A stretch of DNA of 64,000 nt from Verrucomicrobiia bacterium. GTDB lineage: Bacteria > Verrucomicrobiota > Verrucomicrobiia > Verrucomicrobiales > Akkermansiaceae. The stretch lies in the NCBI GenBank assembly GCA_030430455.1, contig JAUIJB010000004.1, positions 1 through 64,000 of the forward strand, written 5' to 3'. The position numbers were made by a program, and so were the translations under genes. The notes under the pieces are model-generated. The model was given only the letters and a program-made list of their open reading frames with translations, was not told where the DNA came from and did no database searches. Below are positions 45,047-54,979 of this stretch, piece after piece. Each line of letters opens with the position of its first letter. Within the stretch, counting starts at the first letter, position 1.

Positions 45047-46174
45047 ATGAACCCCTTCGAGACACGACCCAGCCCGCGCATCCTCTTCGGCGACGGCCGC
45101 CTGGCCGACCTGCCGGCGTGCGTGCGGGAGCTCGGCGCGTCGCGGCCGCTGCTGGTGACCGACCCGGGCATTGTCGCCGCCGGTCACGTCGGGCGGGCGG
45201 TCGACCTGCTGCGCGGGGCGGGCATCGGGGTCGAGGTCTTCGAGGGCGCCCACGTCAATCCCGCCGAATCCGACATCGAGGCCTGCCGCGCCTTCGCCGC
45301 CGAGCTCGCGCCGGACCTGATCATCGGCCTCGGCGGTGGCAGCAGCATGGACACGGCGAAGGGCTGCAATTTCCTCCTCAACAATGGCGGCCGCATGGGC
45401 GACTACCGCGGCTACGGCCATGCGCGCGAGCCGATGCTGCCCTTCATCGCCGTGCCGACGACCGCCGGGACCGGCAGCGAGTGCCAGTCGTACGCGGTGG
45501 TGTCGCGCGACGGCAGTCATGAGAAGATGGCCTGCGGCGACCCCAAGGCGCTGGCTCGGGTGGCGATCCTCGACCCCGAGTTGACCGCCTCGCAGCCGCT
45601 CGCGGTGGCCCGCCTGACGGCCCTCGACGCGCTGAGCCACGCGGTCGAGTCGGCGGTCTGCACGCGGCGCAACCCGGTGTCGATCGCCTCCTCGCGCCAG
45701 GCCTTCCGCCTGATCAAGGGGGTGATCGGGGAAGTCATCGCCGGCGAGGCGGGGGCGGCCTCGCGCGGCCGGATGCTGCTGGGCGCGGCCATGGCCGGCT
45801 CGGCGATCGAGAACAGCATGCTCGGTGCGGCCCATGCCACGGCGAACCCGTTGACGGCGCGCTACGGCGTGCCCCACGGCCATGCGGTGGCGCGGATGCT
45901 GCCCGCGGTGGTGCGCTTCAACATGGCCGCGGCCGAGGCGGCGGCGACCTACCAGGAGTTCTCCGGCTGGCTCGGCCGTCCGCTCGACGAGTGGCTCGAG
46001 GAACTGGTGGCGGCGGCGCAGCTCGATCCCGTGATGGTGCCGCTGGAGGACTTCGGCGAGTTGGTCGGGCTGGCGATGGAACAATGGACCGGCCAGTTCA
46101 ACCCGCGTCCGCTCGATCGCGAGGGCGTCGCCGAGCTCTACGGCGAGTTGGTGGTGAAGGAGGTGGGGGCATGA
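45047..46174 (+). CDS. Iron-containing alcohol dehydrogenase
   Basis: This 375-residue enzyme should reduce aldehydes to alcohols (or the reverse) with NAD(P)H. The dinucleotide site is DLIIGLGGGSSMDTAKG (about 88-104), and the Fe ligands lie in the stretch DALSHAVES and in AAHATANPLTARYGVPHGH (about 261-279). Length is usual. It overlaps the lipoprotein gene by 4 bp (ATGA). With the upstream acid-activating and dehydrogenase genes it could complete a three-step acid to alcohol route, which is inference. Confidence 0.9.
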   Translation: MNPFETRPSPRILFGDGRLADLPACVRELGASRPLLVTDPGIVAAGHVGRAVDLLRGAGIGVEVFEGAHVNPAESDIEACRAFAAELAPDLIIGLGGGSSMDTAKGCNFLLNNGGRMGDYRGYGHAREPMLPFIAVPTTAGTGSECQSYAVVSRDGSHEKMACGDPKALARVAILDPELTASQPLAVARLTALDALSHAVESAVCTRRNPVSIASSRQAFRLIKGVIGEVIAGEAGAASRGRMLLGAAMAGSAIENSMLGAAHATANPLTARYGVPHGHAVARMLPAVVRFNMAAAEAAATYQEFSGWLGRPLDEWLEELVAAAQLDPVMVPLEDFGELVGLAMEQWTGQFNPRPLDREGVAELYGELVVKEVGA

Positions 46175-47367
46175 GGCGGCTGGCCTGGGTGATCCTGCTG
46201 GCGGCCTGCAGCCCGGAGGAGAAGGGCGGAGGGTCCGTCGGTGGCGCTGAAGCCGGTGCCGAGCCGAGGGCGTGGAACACCGTCGAGTGGACGGTGACCC
46301 GCGGTGGCGGCGGCCTCACCGGTCGCGTGTCCGACCCGCTCCCGAGGGCCCTTGAGCTCGCCTGGACCTACGAGGCCGTCGCCGGCGTCACGGCCGAGGC
46401 GGTGATCGGCGGGGGCCGGGTTTTCGTCGGCGATGTCACCGGGATGTTTCATGCCATCGACCTCGCGGACGGCGGCAAGCTGTGGGAGTTCGAGACCGGC
46501 GACAGCATCGAGGCCGCAGCCTGCCTGGCCGGCGGGCTGGTGATCTTCGGGTCGAACGACGGCTGGCTGCGCGCGCTCGAGCAGGACAGCGGCAAGCTGG
46601 TGTGGCAGGTCGAGGGCGAGGACAAGTTCACCTCCGGGGCGAACCCGGTCGAAGTCGGCGGCGAGGACTGCCTGCTGGTGAACGGCTACGACGGCATCGC
46701 CCGCTGCCTGCGGCTCGCCGACGGCTCGGTGGTCTGGGAATACCCGACCTCCAACTACATCAACGGCAGTCCGGCGGTGGTCGACGGCAAGTGGACCGTC
46801 TTCGGCGGCTGCGACGCGATGCTGCACTGGGTCGGGATCGGGGACGGCGAGCTGGAGGCATCGGTCGAGACCGAGGCCTACATCACCAGCACCGTGGCGA
46901 CGCTCGGCGACCGGGTCTTCAGCGGCAACTACGCCAACCAGGTGGTCGCGGCCACGGCCGCCGAGGAGGCCCCGCTGTGGGTCTACACCGACCGCGATTT
47001 TCCGTTCTTCTCCGCCCCGGCGGTCGGCGAGGAGGCTGTGTTCATCGGCTCGCGGGACAAGGCGCTGCATGCGATCGGGCGCGACAGCGGCGAGGGACTC
47101 TGGAAATTTCCCACCGGGGGCCGGGTCGAGAGCTCGCCGCTGGTGTTTGACGACGCCGTGGTTTTCGGGTCGAGTGATGGCAGGCTGTACGCGCTCGACC
47201 CGGCCGACGGCAGCGAGATCCTCGCCGTCGACCTCGGCGAGGAGCTGGTCGCCGCCCCGGCCTTCGCGGGCGGCACGATCGTGATCGGGGGCGGCGACGG
47301 ATCCGTCTTCGCCCTCGCGGAGGCCCACAGCGAGAACCCGGCGGAGCAGAGCCAGACGAAACCATGA
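46171..47367 (+). CDS. PQQ-like beta-propeller lipoprotein
   Basis: This 398-residue protein starts with a lipoprotein signal (lipobox LAAC, Cys about 13). It then has about seven propeller blades of the type VFVGDVTGMFHAIDLADGGK and VFGSSDGRLYALDPADGSE, each with the G-D...A-D pattern of PQQ-binding-like repeats. It shows no membrane anchor besides the lipid and no obvious catalytic ligands, so it may be a scaffold or sensor rather than a dehydrogenase. It overlaps both neighbours by 4 bp, so its synthesis is coupled to the alcohol dehydrogenase and the radical SAM protein. Confidence 0.85.
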   Translation: MRRLAWVILLAACSPEEKGGGSVGGAEAGAEPRAWNTVEWTVTRGGGGLTGRVSDPLPRALELAWTYEAVAGVTAEAVIGGGRVFVGDVTGMFHAIDLADGGKLWEFETGDSIEAAACLAGGLVIFGSNDGWLRALEQDSGKLVWQVEGEDKFTSGANPVEVGGEDCLLVNGYDGIARCLRLADGSVVWEYPTSNYINGSPAVVDGKWTVFGGCDAMLHWVGIGDGELEASVETEAYITSTVATLGDRVFSGNYANQVVAATAAEEAPLWVYTDRDFPFFSAPAVGEEAVFIGSRDKALHAIGRDSGEGLWKFPTGGRVESSPLVFDDAVVFGSSDGRLYALDPADGSEILAVDLGEELVAAPAFAGGTIVIGGGDGSVFALAEAHSENPAEQSQTKP

Positions 47368-48686
47368 GTGACACGAAGACCGAAAAGAAAGGCGCCACCA
47401 GGGCGGGGAACTACTTCATCTCGAACTACCCGCCGTTCTCGTTCTGGTCCGACGAGGAGAACCGGCAGGTCGAGGAGGCGTACGCGCGCAAGCCGGAGGC
47501 CGATGTCGACCTCGGGGTCTACCACCACATCCCCTTCTGCCGGCGGCGTTGCCACTTCTGCTACTTCCGCGTCTACACCGACAAGAACGCCGACGAGATC
47601 AAGCACTACCTCGACTGCACGATGCGCGAGCTCGAGGACCTCGGTCGCCGCCCGCTGATGGAGGGCCGCAAGCCACGCTTCGTCTACTTCGGCGGCGGCA
47701 CGCCCTCGTACCTTTCCGCCAAGCAGCTGGTCGAGCTGACCGACCGGATGAAGGCGGTGCTGCCGTGGGACGCGGCGGAAGAGGTCGCCTTCGAGTGCGA
47801 GCCGGGCACCCTGAACCCCGGCAAGCTGAGCGCCATCCGCGACATCGGCGTGACCCGCGTCAGCCTCGGCATCGAGAACTTCGACGACCGGATCCTCGAG
47901 ATCAACGGCCGCGCCCACCGCACCAAGGAGGTGTTCCGCGCCTACGAGCGCGCCAAGGCGGAGGAGTTCGAGCAGATCAACATCGACCTCATCGCCGGCA
48001 TGCTCGAGGAGACCGAGGAGAACTGGCGCCGCAACATCGAGCGCACCCTCGAGCTGCTTCCCGACAGCGTGACCATCTACCAGATGGAGATCCCGTACAA
48101 CACGACGATCTACCGCGAGATGAAGGACAGCGGCAAGCTGGTGGCCCCGGTGGCCGACTGGGAGACCAAGCGGCGCTGGGTGCGCGAGGCCTTCGAGCAG
48201 CTCGAGTCCGCCGGCTACACGATCAGCAGCGGCTACACCGCGGTGCTCGACCCGGAGCGGACCAAGTTCATCTACCGCGACTCGCTGTGGAGCGGGGCGG
48301 ACCTGCTCGGGCTCGGCGTCGCCTCGTTCTCGCACGTCGCCGGGGTCCACTACCAGAACCTCACCGAGATCGGCGACTACACCGCGGCCATCGAGGCCGG
48401 CCGTCCGGCCCTCAAGCGCTCGCTCAAGACCACGCCGGAGGAGCGCATGATCCGCGAGTTCATCCTGCGCATGAAGCTCGGCCACGTCGAGGCGGGCGAC
48501 TTCCGCGACAAGTTCGGCGTCGACATCCTCGAGCGCTTCGCCGCGCCGCTCGGTGAGCTCCAGGACGAGGGACTGCTGCGGGTCGAGGACGGGCGGATCC
48601 TGCTCGATCGCGAGGGCCTGCTCTGTGTCGACAACCTGCTGCACGACTTTTTCCTGCCCCAGCACCAGACCGACCGGATCGTCTGA
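47364..48686 (+). CDS. HemW/HemN-like radical SAM protein
   Basis: This 440-residue protein has the radical SAM cluster C59-x3-C63-x2-C66 in the context YHHIPFCRRRCHFCYF. The fourth cysteine typical of coproporphyrinogen dehydrogenase HemN is absent. The GGTPS motif is intact (YFGGGTPSYLSAKQL) and a HemN C-terminal domain follows (EERMIREFILRMKLG). This is the layout of the HemW/class C methylase group, so haem handling or methyl transfer is possible. It is the last gene of the coupled operon. Its substrate is unknown. Confidence 0.82.
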   Translation: MSDTKTEKKGATRAGNYFISNYPPFSFWSDEENRQVEEAYARKPEADVDLGVYHHIPFCRRRCHFCYFRVYTDKNADEIKHYLDCTMRELEDLGRRPLMEGRKPRFVYFGGGTPSYLSAKQLVELTDRMKAVLPWDAAEEVAFECEPGTLNPGKLSAIRDIGVTRVSLGIENFDDRILEINGRAHRTKEVFRAYERAKAEEFEQINIDLIAGMLEETEENWRRNIERTLELLPDSVTIYQMEIPYNTTIYREMKDSGKLVAPVADWETKRRWVREAFEQLESAGYTISSGYTAVLDPERTKFIYRDSLWSGADLLGLGVASFSHVAGVHYQNLTEIGDYTAAIEAGRPALKRSLKTTPEERMIREFILRMKLGHVEAGDFRDKFGVDILERFAAPLGELQDEGLLRVEDGRILLDREGLLCVDNLLHDFFLPQHQTDRIV

Positions 48687-48691
48687 GCCGT

Positions 48692-48729
48692 GGCCGGGAA
48701 ATCCCCCCGGGTCCGGGGGATTCGCGGCC
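48692..48729 (+). terminator. GC-rich hairpin after radical SAM gene
   Basis: An 8-bp stem AATCCCCC/GGGGGATT (48700-48707 and 48715-48722) is framed by an outer GGCCG/CGGCC pair (48692-48696 and 48725-48729). It starts 6 bp after the stop codon. There is no T tract. It probably ends the operon. Confidence 0.5.
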
Positions 48730-48808
48730 GCCGGGCCTGCCGGCAGGGGCGGAAGGTCGGGAAATTCCCGGACTGGCCAAGTGCCGCCGGGCATTCTAGC
48801 GTCCCGCG

Positions 48809-49501
48809 ATGCCCACTGAATTCTTCGATCCCGCCGGCCTCCTCGAGAAGGGGGGACTGGTGATCTGGCTGCAGCTCGGGCTGGCCTTCTTCGGCGTGGT
48901 GTTCGTGATTGAGCGGATGTTCTTCTTCCACCGCGCCCGGATCAATGTCGGCGACCTGCTCGTCGGGCTCTCCAACCACGTCCGCCGCAAGGCCTATGCC
49001 GAGGCGATGCACGAGGCGGCCCGCGCGCCCGGGCCGGTGGCGCGGGTCAGCCACGCGATCCTGTTCCGCCACGACCTCGACCGCTCCGACCTGCGCGACG
49101 TCGCCCAGGAGGCGGGCCAGATGGAGGTCCCGCGGATCGAGAAGAACATCCGGGCGATCCTGGCGGTGGCGCTGCTGGCGCCGCTCACCGGGATGCTCGG
49201 CACGGTCATCGGCCTGTCCGAGACCTTCCAGCAAATGACGGCGCGCGGCGGCTACGCCGGACCCGGCGAACTCTCGGCGGGGGTTTTCGAGGCGCTGATC
49301 ACCACCGCCTTCGGCCTGATCGTCGCCATCCCGGCCTACCTGTTCTACCTGTATTTCCTCGGCCGGGCGAAGCGCCTGTTCCACCGCATCGAGCGGACCG
49401 GGATCGAGATGGTGAACATCATCTGCGACGCCCGCTCGGACACCGGGATCGTCTCGATACGCGATGAGATCGAGTCACGCGGGAGGGAGAAGAAGGGATG
49501 A
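48809..49501 (+). CDS. ExbB/TolQ/MotA-type proton channel
   Basis: This 230-residue membrane protein has three helices (about 17-37, 107-132 and 158-182). The characteristic TolQ-like segment is LLAPLTGMLGTVIGLSETF (about 122-140), followed by FEALITTAFGLIVAIPAYL. It uses the proton gradient to drive an ExbD-type partner. The stop overlaps the next gene by 4 bp. Confidence 0.92.
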   Translation: MPTEFFDPAGLLEKGGLVIWLQLGLAFFGVVFVIERMFFFHRARINVGDLLVGLSNHVRRKAYAEAMHEAARAPGPVARVSHAILFRHDLDRSDLRDVAQEAGQMEVPRIEKNIRAILAVALLAPLTGMLGTVIGLSETFQQMTARGGYAGPGELSAGVFEALITTAFGLIVAIPAYLFYLYFLGRAKRLFHRIERTGIEMVNIICDARSDTGIVSIRDEIESRGREKKG

Positions 49502-49920
49502 AGCTCCACAGCACGCTGCCACAGCGCCCGGGGTTCATGAACGTGATCCCCGCCTTCGACCTGTTCGCCCTGCTGCTGGTGTTCTTCCTGCTCGGGCCCT
49601 CGTTCCTCAGCCAGTCGGGCGTGGCGGTCGAGTTGCCGGTGTCGCGCTTCGGCGTCGATCGCGACGCCGACGCCAGCGTGGTCACCCTGACCCCGGGAAA
49701 TCCCCCGGTCATCTGGCTCGACCGCGAGCGGGTCGACCTGAGGCGGCTGGTCGTCGCCTTGCGTGAGCGGCGCGAGGCGAGCGAGGGGGTGCCGACGCTG
49801 CTGCTGCGCAGTGACCGCAGCATCGAGGCCGGTCTCGAGCGCCAGGTCGCCGAGAAGGCCCTCCAGCAGGGTTACCGGGTGATCCTGGTCGGGCGCAATC
49901 CGGAGGCGGGGAGCGAGTGA
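49498..49920 (+). CDS. ExbD/TolR-type motor partner
   Basis: This 140-residue protein has one N-terminal helix holding the key aspartate (NVIPAFDLFALLLVFFLL, Asp about residue 21) and a periplasmic ExbD domain (about 45-135) with TLLLRSDRSIEAGLERQV. It forms the energy-transducing complex with the preceding channel. It overlaps the next gene by 1 bp. Confidence 0.88.
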   Translation: MKLHSTLPQRPGFMNVIPAFDLFALLLVFFLLGPSFLSQSGVAVELPVSRFGVDRDADASVVTLTPGNPPVIWLDRERVDLRRLVVALRERREASEGVPTLLLRSDRSIEAGLERQVAEKALQQGYRVILVGRNPEAGSE

Positions 49921-50684
49921 TGTTCCGGTCGCGCAAACGCCTCCGCGAGAAGGACCGCGACTGCGGCCTGATGTTCCACTGGCGCCACCCGGTGAGCGAG
50001 GTGAGCCCGCTGGCGGCGGCCGCCGTGCTGGCCGGCCTGCTCGCCGTGGGTGTCGCCGCGACGGTCCGGGTCCGCGTCGGTGAGGGGGTCGTGCGCAGCC
50101 GTCCGGTGGGCAAGCTGCTCCTCGTCGAGGACGGTGCCGCCGCCTCCTACCTCGAGCGCGAGGCCCGCGAGCGCGGTCCCTTCCCGTTTCGCTGGCAGCG
50201 CGAGGAGGATGCCACCTACCGCAAGCAACTCGAAATCGCCATGCGCCGGGTCGGCCGCGGTGGCGTGGACTACCGTCCGAGCCTGGTCCCGGTCGAGGTC
50301 GCTGCCGGCGGGGCGAGCGCGGACCCGGTCCCCGCGGGCGGCCTGCCACCCTTGCCGCGCCGCGGCGAGGCGCCGGCGGTCGCCGCCGGGAACCCTGCCC
50401 ACCTCGGCCTGTTCGTGGTCCGCTCGGGCTCGCTGCTGGCGCTCGAGGTGCCCGATCTGGCCGATTCGGTGAAGCTGGACCCGGAGATCGTCGGGCGACG
50501 CTTCCTGCTCGAGCACGACCGCGCCGGGCGGATCCGCCGGGTGATCCCGTGGGAACCCCGCGAGGTCTCCCCGGCGGTCATGAAGTGGCTCGGCAGCTGC
50601 ACCGTCACGCTGGACGCCGATGACGGCGGGGTCGGGGTGGGCGATGAGGGCTGGCTGATGGTGGAAACCCGCATGGAGCGATGA
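49920..50684 (+). CDS. Membrane-anchored protein at TonB position, unknown
   Basis: This 254-residue protein has a basic N-terminus, one membrane helix (about 32-49) and a long periplasmic region. It occupies the place where a TonB or TolA would be expected, but lacks their Pro-Lys-rich linker and C-terminal domain. Its two soluble halves (about 60-130 and 155-250) match no family I know. The ATG at 49920 overlaps the ExbD stop; a GTG at 49917 is also open. Confidence 0.6.
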   Translation: MFRSRKRLREKDRDCGLMFHWRHPVSEVSPLAAAAVLAGLLAVGVAATVRVRVGEGVVRSRPVGKLLLVEDGAAASYLEREARERGPFPFRWQREEDATYRKQLEIAMRRVGRGGVDYRPSLVPVEVAAGGASADPVPAGGLPPLPRRGEAPAVAAGNPAHLGLFVVRSGSLLALEVPDLADSVKLDPEIVGRRFLLEHDRAGRIRRVIPWEPREVSPAVMKWLGSCTVTLDADDGGVGVGDEGWLMVETRMER

Positions 50685-50923
50685 TCGAACTGAACCTCGG
50701 TGAGCTGGCGGTGGCGGTGATCGGCGTGGCGATGGTCCTGGTGGTCTACTTCGAGTGGGTCTCCCGCTGGACCCACGCCAACGCCCGGCGCCGCGCCGCA
50801 CGCAAGCGGATGGTCTGTCGGCTCTGCCTCGCCGTGTTTTCCAACCCGGGCAACGGGAAAACCGCGGATTGCCCGGTCTGCGGGGCCCGCACCGACTGCC
50901 GCGGGCCGTCGGCGCTTGGATGA
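50681..50923 (+). CDS. Small membrane protein with zinc ribbon
   Basis: This 80-residue protein has one N-terminal helix (about 8-27), a basic stretch (ARRRAARKRM) and four cysteines as two C-x2-C knuckles, MVCRLCL and CPVCGA, spaced as in a zinc ribbon. It overlaps the previous gene by 4 bp, making a four-gene coupled unit with the ExbB/ExbD pair. The metal site suggests a zinc-dependent contact on the cytoplasmic side; the role is unknown. Confidence 0.7.
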   Translation: MIELNLGELAVAVIGVAMVLVVYFEWVSRWTHANARRRAARKRMVCRLCLAVFSNPGNGKTADCPVCGARTDCRGPSALG

Positions 50924-51005
50924 GGCTTGCCACCACGCGGGAGAGCCCTTAAGCAGCCGAAACTTTACGCGAGACTTCGAAACTCCCTCACATCCAGCGA
51001 AGAAC

Positions 51006-52253
<1,248 letters not shown>

Positions 52254-52286
52254 GGCCCCGGAAACCCGCCACCGAACGACCACGTC

Positions 52287-52994
52287 ATGGGAAGAGCGTT
52301 TGAATGCCGCCGCCGGGCCAAGGAGGCACGCTGGGACAAGATGTCCAAGGTGTTCCCGAAGCTGGCCAAGTCGATCACGATGGCCGCCAAGGAGGGCGGC
52401 GCCGACCCCGACGCGAACGCCCGGCTCCGCGTCGCGATCGCCAACGCCAAGGCGGAGAACCTGCCGAAGGACAAGATCGACGCCGCGATCAAGCGCGCCG
52501 AGGGCAAGGGTGCCGACGAGATCGTCGAGATCAGCTACGAGGGCAAGGGGCCGCACGGCTCGCTGTTCTTCATCGAGTGCGCCACCGACAACTCCAACCG
52601 CACCGTCGGCAACCTCAAGACGATCTTCAACAAGAACGGCGGCCAGATGGTCAACAGCGGCCAGCTCGACTTCATGTTCACCCGCAAGGCGGTCGTCGAG
52701 TTCCCCGCCGGCGGCGTCGCGCTGGACGAGGTGGAGCTCGAGTTGATCGACTACGGCCTCGAGGAGCTCGAGGTCGAGGACGGCGTGGCCCGGGCGGTCG
52801 GTGACTACACCGCCTTCGCCACCCTCAACGAGGGCGTCGAGAAGCTCGGCATCGCCGCGACGCGGTCGAAGCTCGAGCGGATCCCGACCCAACCGGTCGA
52901 GCTGAGCGACGAGCAGATGGGCGAGGTCGAGGAGTTGCTCGAGAAGATCGAGGATGACGACGACGTCCAGGCGGTCTTCACCAACATCGGCTAG
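52287..52994 (+). CDS. yebC: YebC/PmpR family protein
   Basis: This 235-residue protein belongs to the YebC/TACO1 family, whose members have been described as transcriptional regulators and as translation factors. The N-terminal signature [20 protein letters not shown] is a variant of the usual GHSKWANIKHRK, so the opening is divergent. The middle IEYGGEG-like region appears as [20 protein letters not shown]. It lies 33 bp after fabF and 7 bp before folP. Confidence 0.93.
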   Translation: MGRAFECRRRAKEARWDKMSKVFPKLAKSITMAAKEGGADPDANARLRVAIANAKAENLPKDKIDAAIKRAEGKGADEIVEISYEGKGPHGSLFFIECATDNSNRTVGNLKTIFNKNGGQMVNSGQLDFMFTRKAVVEFPAGGVALDEVELELIDYGLEELEVEDGVARAVGDYTAFATLNEGVEKLGIAATRSKLERIPTQPVELSDEQMGEVEELLEKIEDDDDVQAVFTNIG

Positions 52995-53001
52995 GCCTCC
53001 G

Positions 53002-53907
53002 ATGCGGGCGATGACCTGGAAGCTGCCGCGGCGGGAGGTCCGCTTTCCCCGCCGGCCGCTGGTGATGGGAATCGTCAACGTCAACGACGACTCCTTCTGC
53101 GGCGACGGCAGCCTCGACCCGGGTGCGGTGCTGCGCCAGGTCCGCGAGCAGGCGGAGGCCGGCGCCGACGTCATCGACATCGGTGCGGAAAGCGCCCGCA
53201 CCAACCGCGCGGCCATCCCGGTGGACGACGAGGTCGCCCGGCTGGGGCCGGTCCTGGCGGGTTGGCGGGACGCCATCGGCAAGGTGGTCCCGCGCGACGG
53301 CGAGCAGGTCTGGCCCCCGGTCCTATCGGTCAACACCTGGCGCCCGCAGGTGGTCGATGCGGTGCTGGGGCACGCCGCCGGGGTCGAGCTGATCAACGAC
53401 ATGGGCGGTTTGCCGGACGATGCCAACGCGCGGCACTGCGCCGCGTCGGGGGCCTCGCTGCTGGTGATGCACACGGCGGGCGAGCCCAAGCTCGCGCGGA
53501 CCGAGCAGCGGTGGGAGTGCCTGATGGAGGAGATGGTGGCGTTCTTCGCCGAGCGGATCGAGCGGGCCCGCGCGGCCGGCATGGCCACGGAGTCGATCGT
53601 GCTCGACCCGGGAATCGACTTTGCCAAGCAGCGCGACGACAACCTCGAGATCTACCGCGAGCTCGACGCGATCACCGCGCTGGGTCGGCCGGTGCTGGTT
53701 CCGGTGAGCCGCAAGACGGTGATCGGCGAGGTGCTCGGGATCGACCGTCCCGCCGATCGCGATGCCGGCACGATGGCCTGCGTGGCCGCGGCGATGCACC
53801 GGGGAGGGGCCATCTTCCGGGTCCACGACGTGGCCGCCACCTGGTCCGTGGTGAGGGTCCTGTCGCGGCTGGGAGGGGAAACTAACCCATTTGGGTCGGG
53901 TTGGTGA
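53002..53907 (+). CDS. folP: Divergent dihydropteroate synthase
   Basis: This 301-residue enzyme should join p-aminobenzoate to the pterin diphosphate in folate synthesis. Most active-site motifs are present: IVNVNDDSF, INDMGG, DPGIDFAK, VSRKTVIG and RVHDV. Three usual residues differ. The NVTPDSF loop reads NVNDDSF, the T of ESTRP reads A (ESARTN), and the pterin-binding Asp of SVDT reads Asn (SVNTW). The coding triplets confirm these. It may be a lineage-specific form, possibly less sensitive to sulfonamides, or a paralogue. The ATG at 53011 is an alternative start. Confidence 0.85.
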   Translation: MRAMTWKLPRREVRFPRRPLVMGIVNVNDDSFCGDGSLDPGAVLRQVREQAEAGADVIDIGAESARTNRAAIPVDDEVARLGPVLAGWRDAIGKVVPRDGEQVWPPVLSVNTWRPQVVDAVLGHAAGVELINDMGGLPDDANARHCAASGASLLVMHTAGEPKLARTEQRWECLMEEMVAFFAERIERARAAGMATESIVLDPGIDFAKQRDDNLEIYRELDAITALGRPVLVPVSRKTVIGEVLGIDRPADRDAGTMACVAAAMHRGGAIFRVHDVAATWSVVRVLSRLGGETNPFGSGW

Positions 53908-53955
53908 GATTTTACCGGTTGGATTCAGCGGCCGGCTTGGCTATGACCCACGGTC

Positions 53956-54945
53956 GTGAGCTCCAACGATCCCAAGCGCGTGCACCAGCTCTCCAGCGAA
54001 CCGGAGCGCCTCAGGCCGAGCCGGGGACCCGACGTCACGCACCTGCGGGGCGGACTGTCGGGAACCGGCGAACGGCGACGTTCGCGGCGATTCCGGCAGG
54101 AGACTTCGTCGGCGCGGGCGAACCCGTTCATCCGGGCGGTCTGGTCCATCCTGATCGTCCTGCTGATCTGCGGCGGGGGCCTCGTGATGCTGCTGAAGAT
54201 GAGGCGCTCGGGTGGCGAGCGGGTCGCGTCGGCGGCATCCTCCGAAGAGTTCCTCCAGGTCCGGGCCGGGGAGGCGGAGCCGGAAGCGGCGGAGTGGCAG
54301 GGTCCGATGCCAGCCGAGCTTGCGGAGCGTTTCACGTCGTCGATTCCCCCGGAGGAGAAGGTGCCGCTCGTCATCAATCCCGGCGAGATCGAGGAGGAGG
54401 TGCTCAAGTTCTTCCGTGAGGGCGCAGGTTCCCGGGAGGTCGTCAAGGAGGTCTCCGAACCGGTGGGCTTCGCGACCGCGCGGGGGGTCTACGAGGGCTT
54501 CAAGATCGACTTCGAGAATGCCCCGCCGCGCGTCCTCTGCGTCCTCATCACCGAGGAGGGGGGCAAGGTCGATTTCAAGAGCTACGCCCGCTGGAATTCG
54601 GTGCCGTGGAAGAAGATCGTCGCCGGGGAGGCCGAGCGGGTCGATGAGCTGAGGGTCAAGGTCGACCCCGGGAACTACTACAACGGCGACCATTCGGATG
54701 ACGGCAAGTGGTTCCACCTGATTGCCAGCACCGACGGCGAGGAGGAGACCCTCGACCTCTACGTGAAACGGGGTGGCCTCGCGGAGCGGATCCTCAAGGA
54801 CATGTTGCGCATCGGCAAGAATGCGGTGACCATCACGGTGAAGGTGGTCGACGGTCCCGGGTCCAAGCCCGTGCTCGAGCTGGAGAAGCTCGTGGCGCTC
54901 GGCTGGAACGAGGGGCTCGACCTGCCCGGGGTCGACGAGAGCTAG
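53956..54945 (+). CDS. Membrane-anchored protein, unknown
   Basis: This 329-residue protein starts with a GTG and has an Arg-rich cytoplasmic stretch of about 55 residues, one membrane helix (about 58-80) and a large periplasmic region of mixed alpha/beta character. The C-terminal part (about 185-300) contains FKIDFENAPPRVLCVLITEE and DGKWFHLIAS, which match no family I know. It lies 48 bp after folP. Codon use is like its neighbours. Confidence 0.65.
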   Translation: MSSNDPKRVHQLSSEPERLRPSRGPDVTHLRGGLSGTGERRRSRRFRQETSSARANPFIRAVWSILIVLLICGGGLVMLLKMRRSGGERVASAASSEEFLQVRAGEAEPEAAEWQGPMPAELAERFTSSIPPEEKVPLVINPGEIEEEVLKFFREGAGSREVVKEVSEPVGFATARGVYEGFKIDFENAPPRVLCVLITEEGGKVDFKSYARWNSVPWKKIVAGEAERVDELRVKVDPGNYYNGDHSDDGKWFHLIASTDGEEETLDLYVKRGGLAERILKDMLRIGKNAVTITVKVVDGPGSKPVLELEKLVALGWNEGLDLPGVDES

Positions 54946-54979
54946 TCCCGTCTGGTGTCGTCTCCTTGGCGGGATGGCG

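Noticed and set aside
43214-46084. 956-codon minus-strand open frame
   Set aside because: Antisense shadow of the dehydrogenase and ADH genes, both of which have clear family motifs.
46171-47367. Quinoprotein alcohol dehydrogenase
   Set aside because: The propeller lacks the Ca/PQQ ligands, disulfide and length of true PQQ-dehydrogenases.
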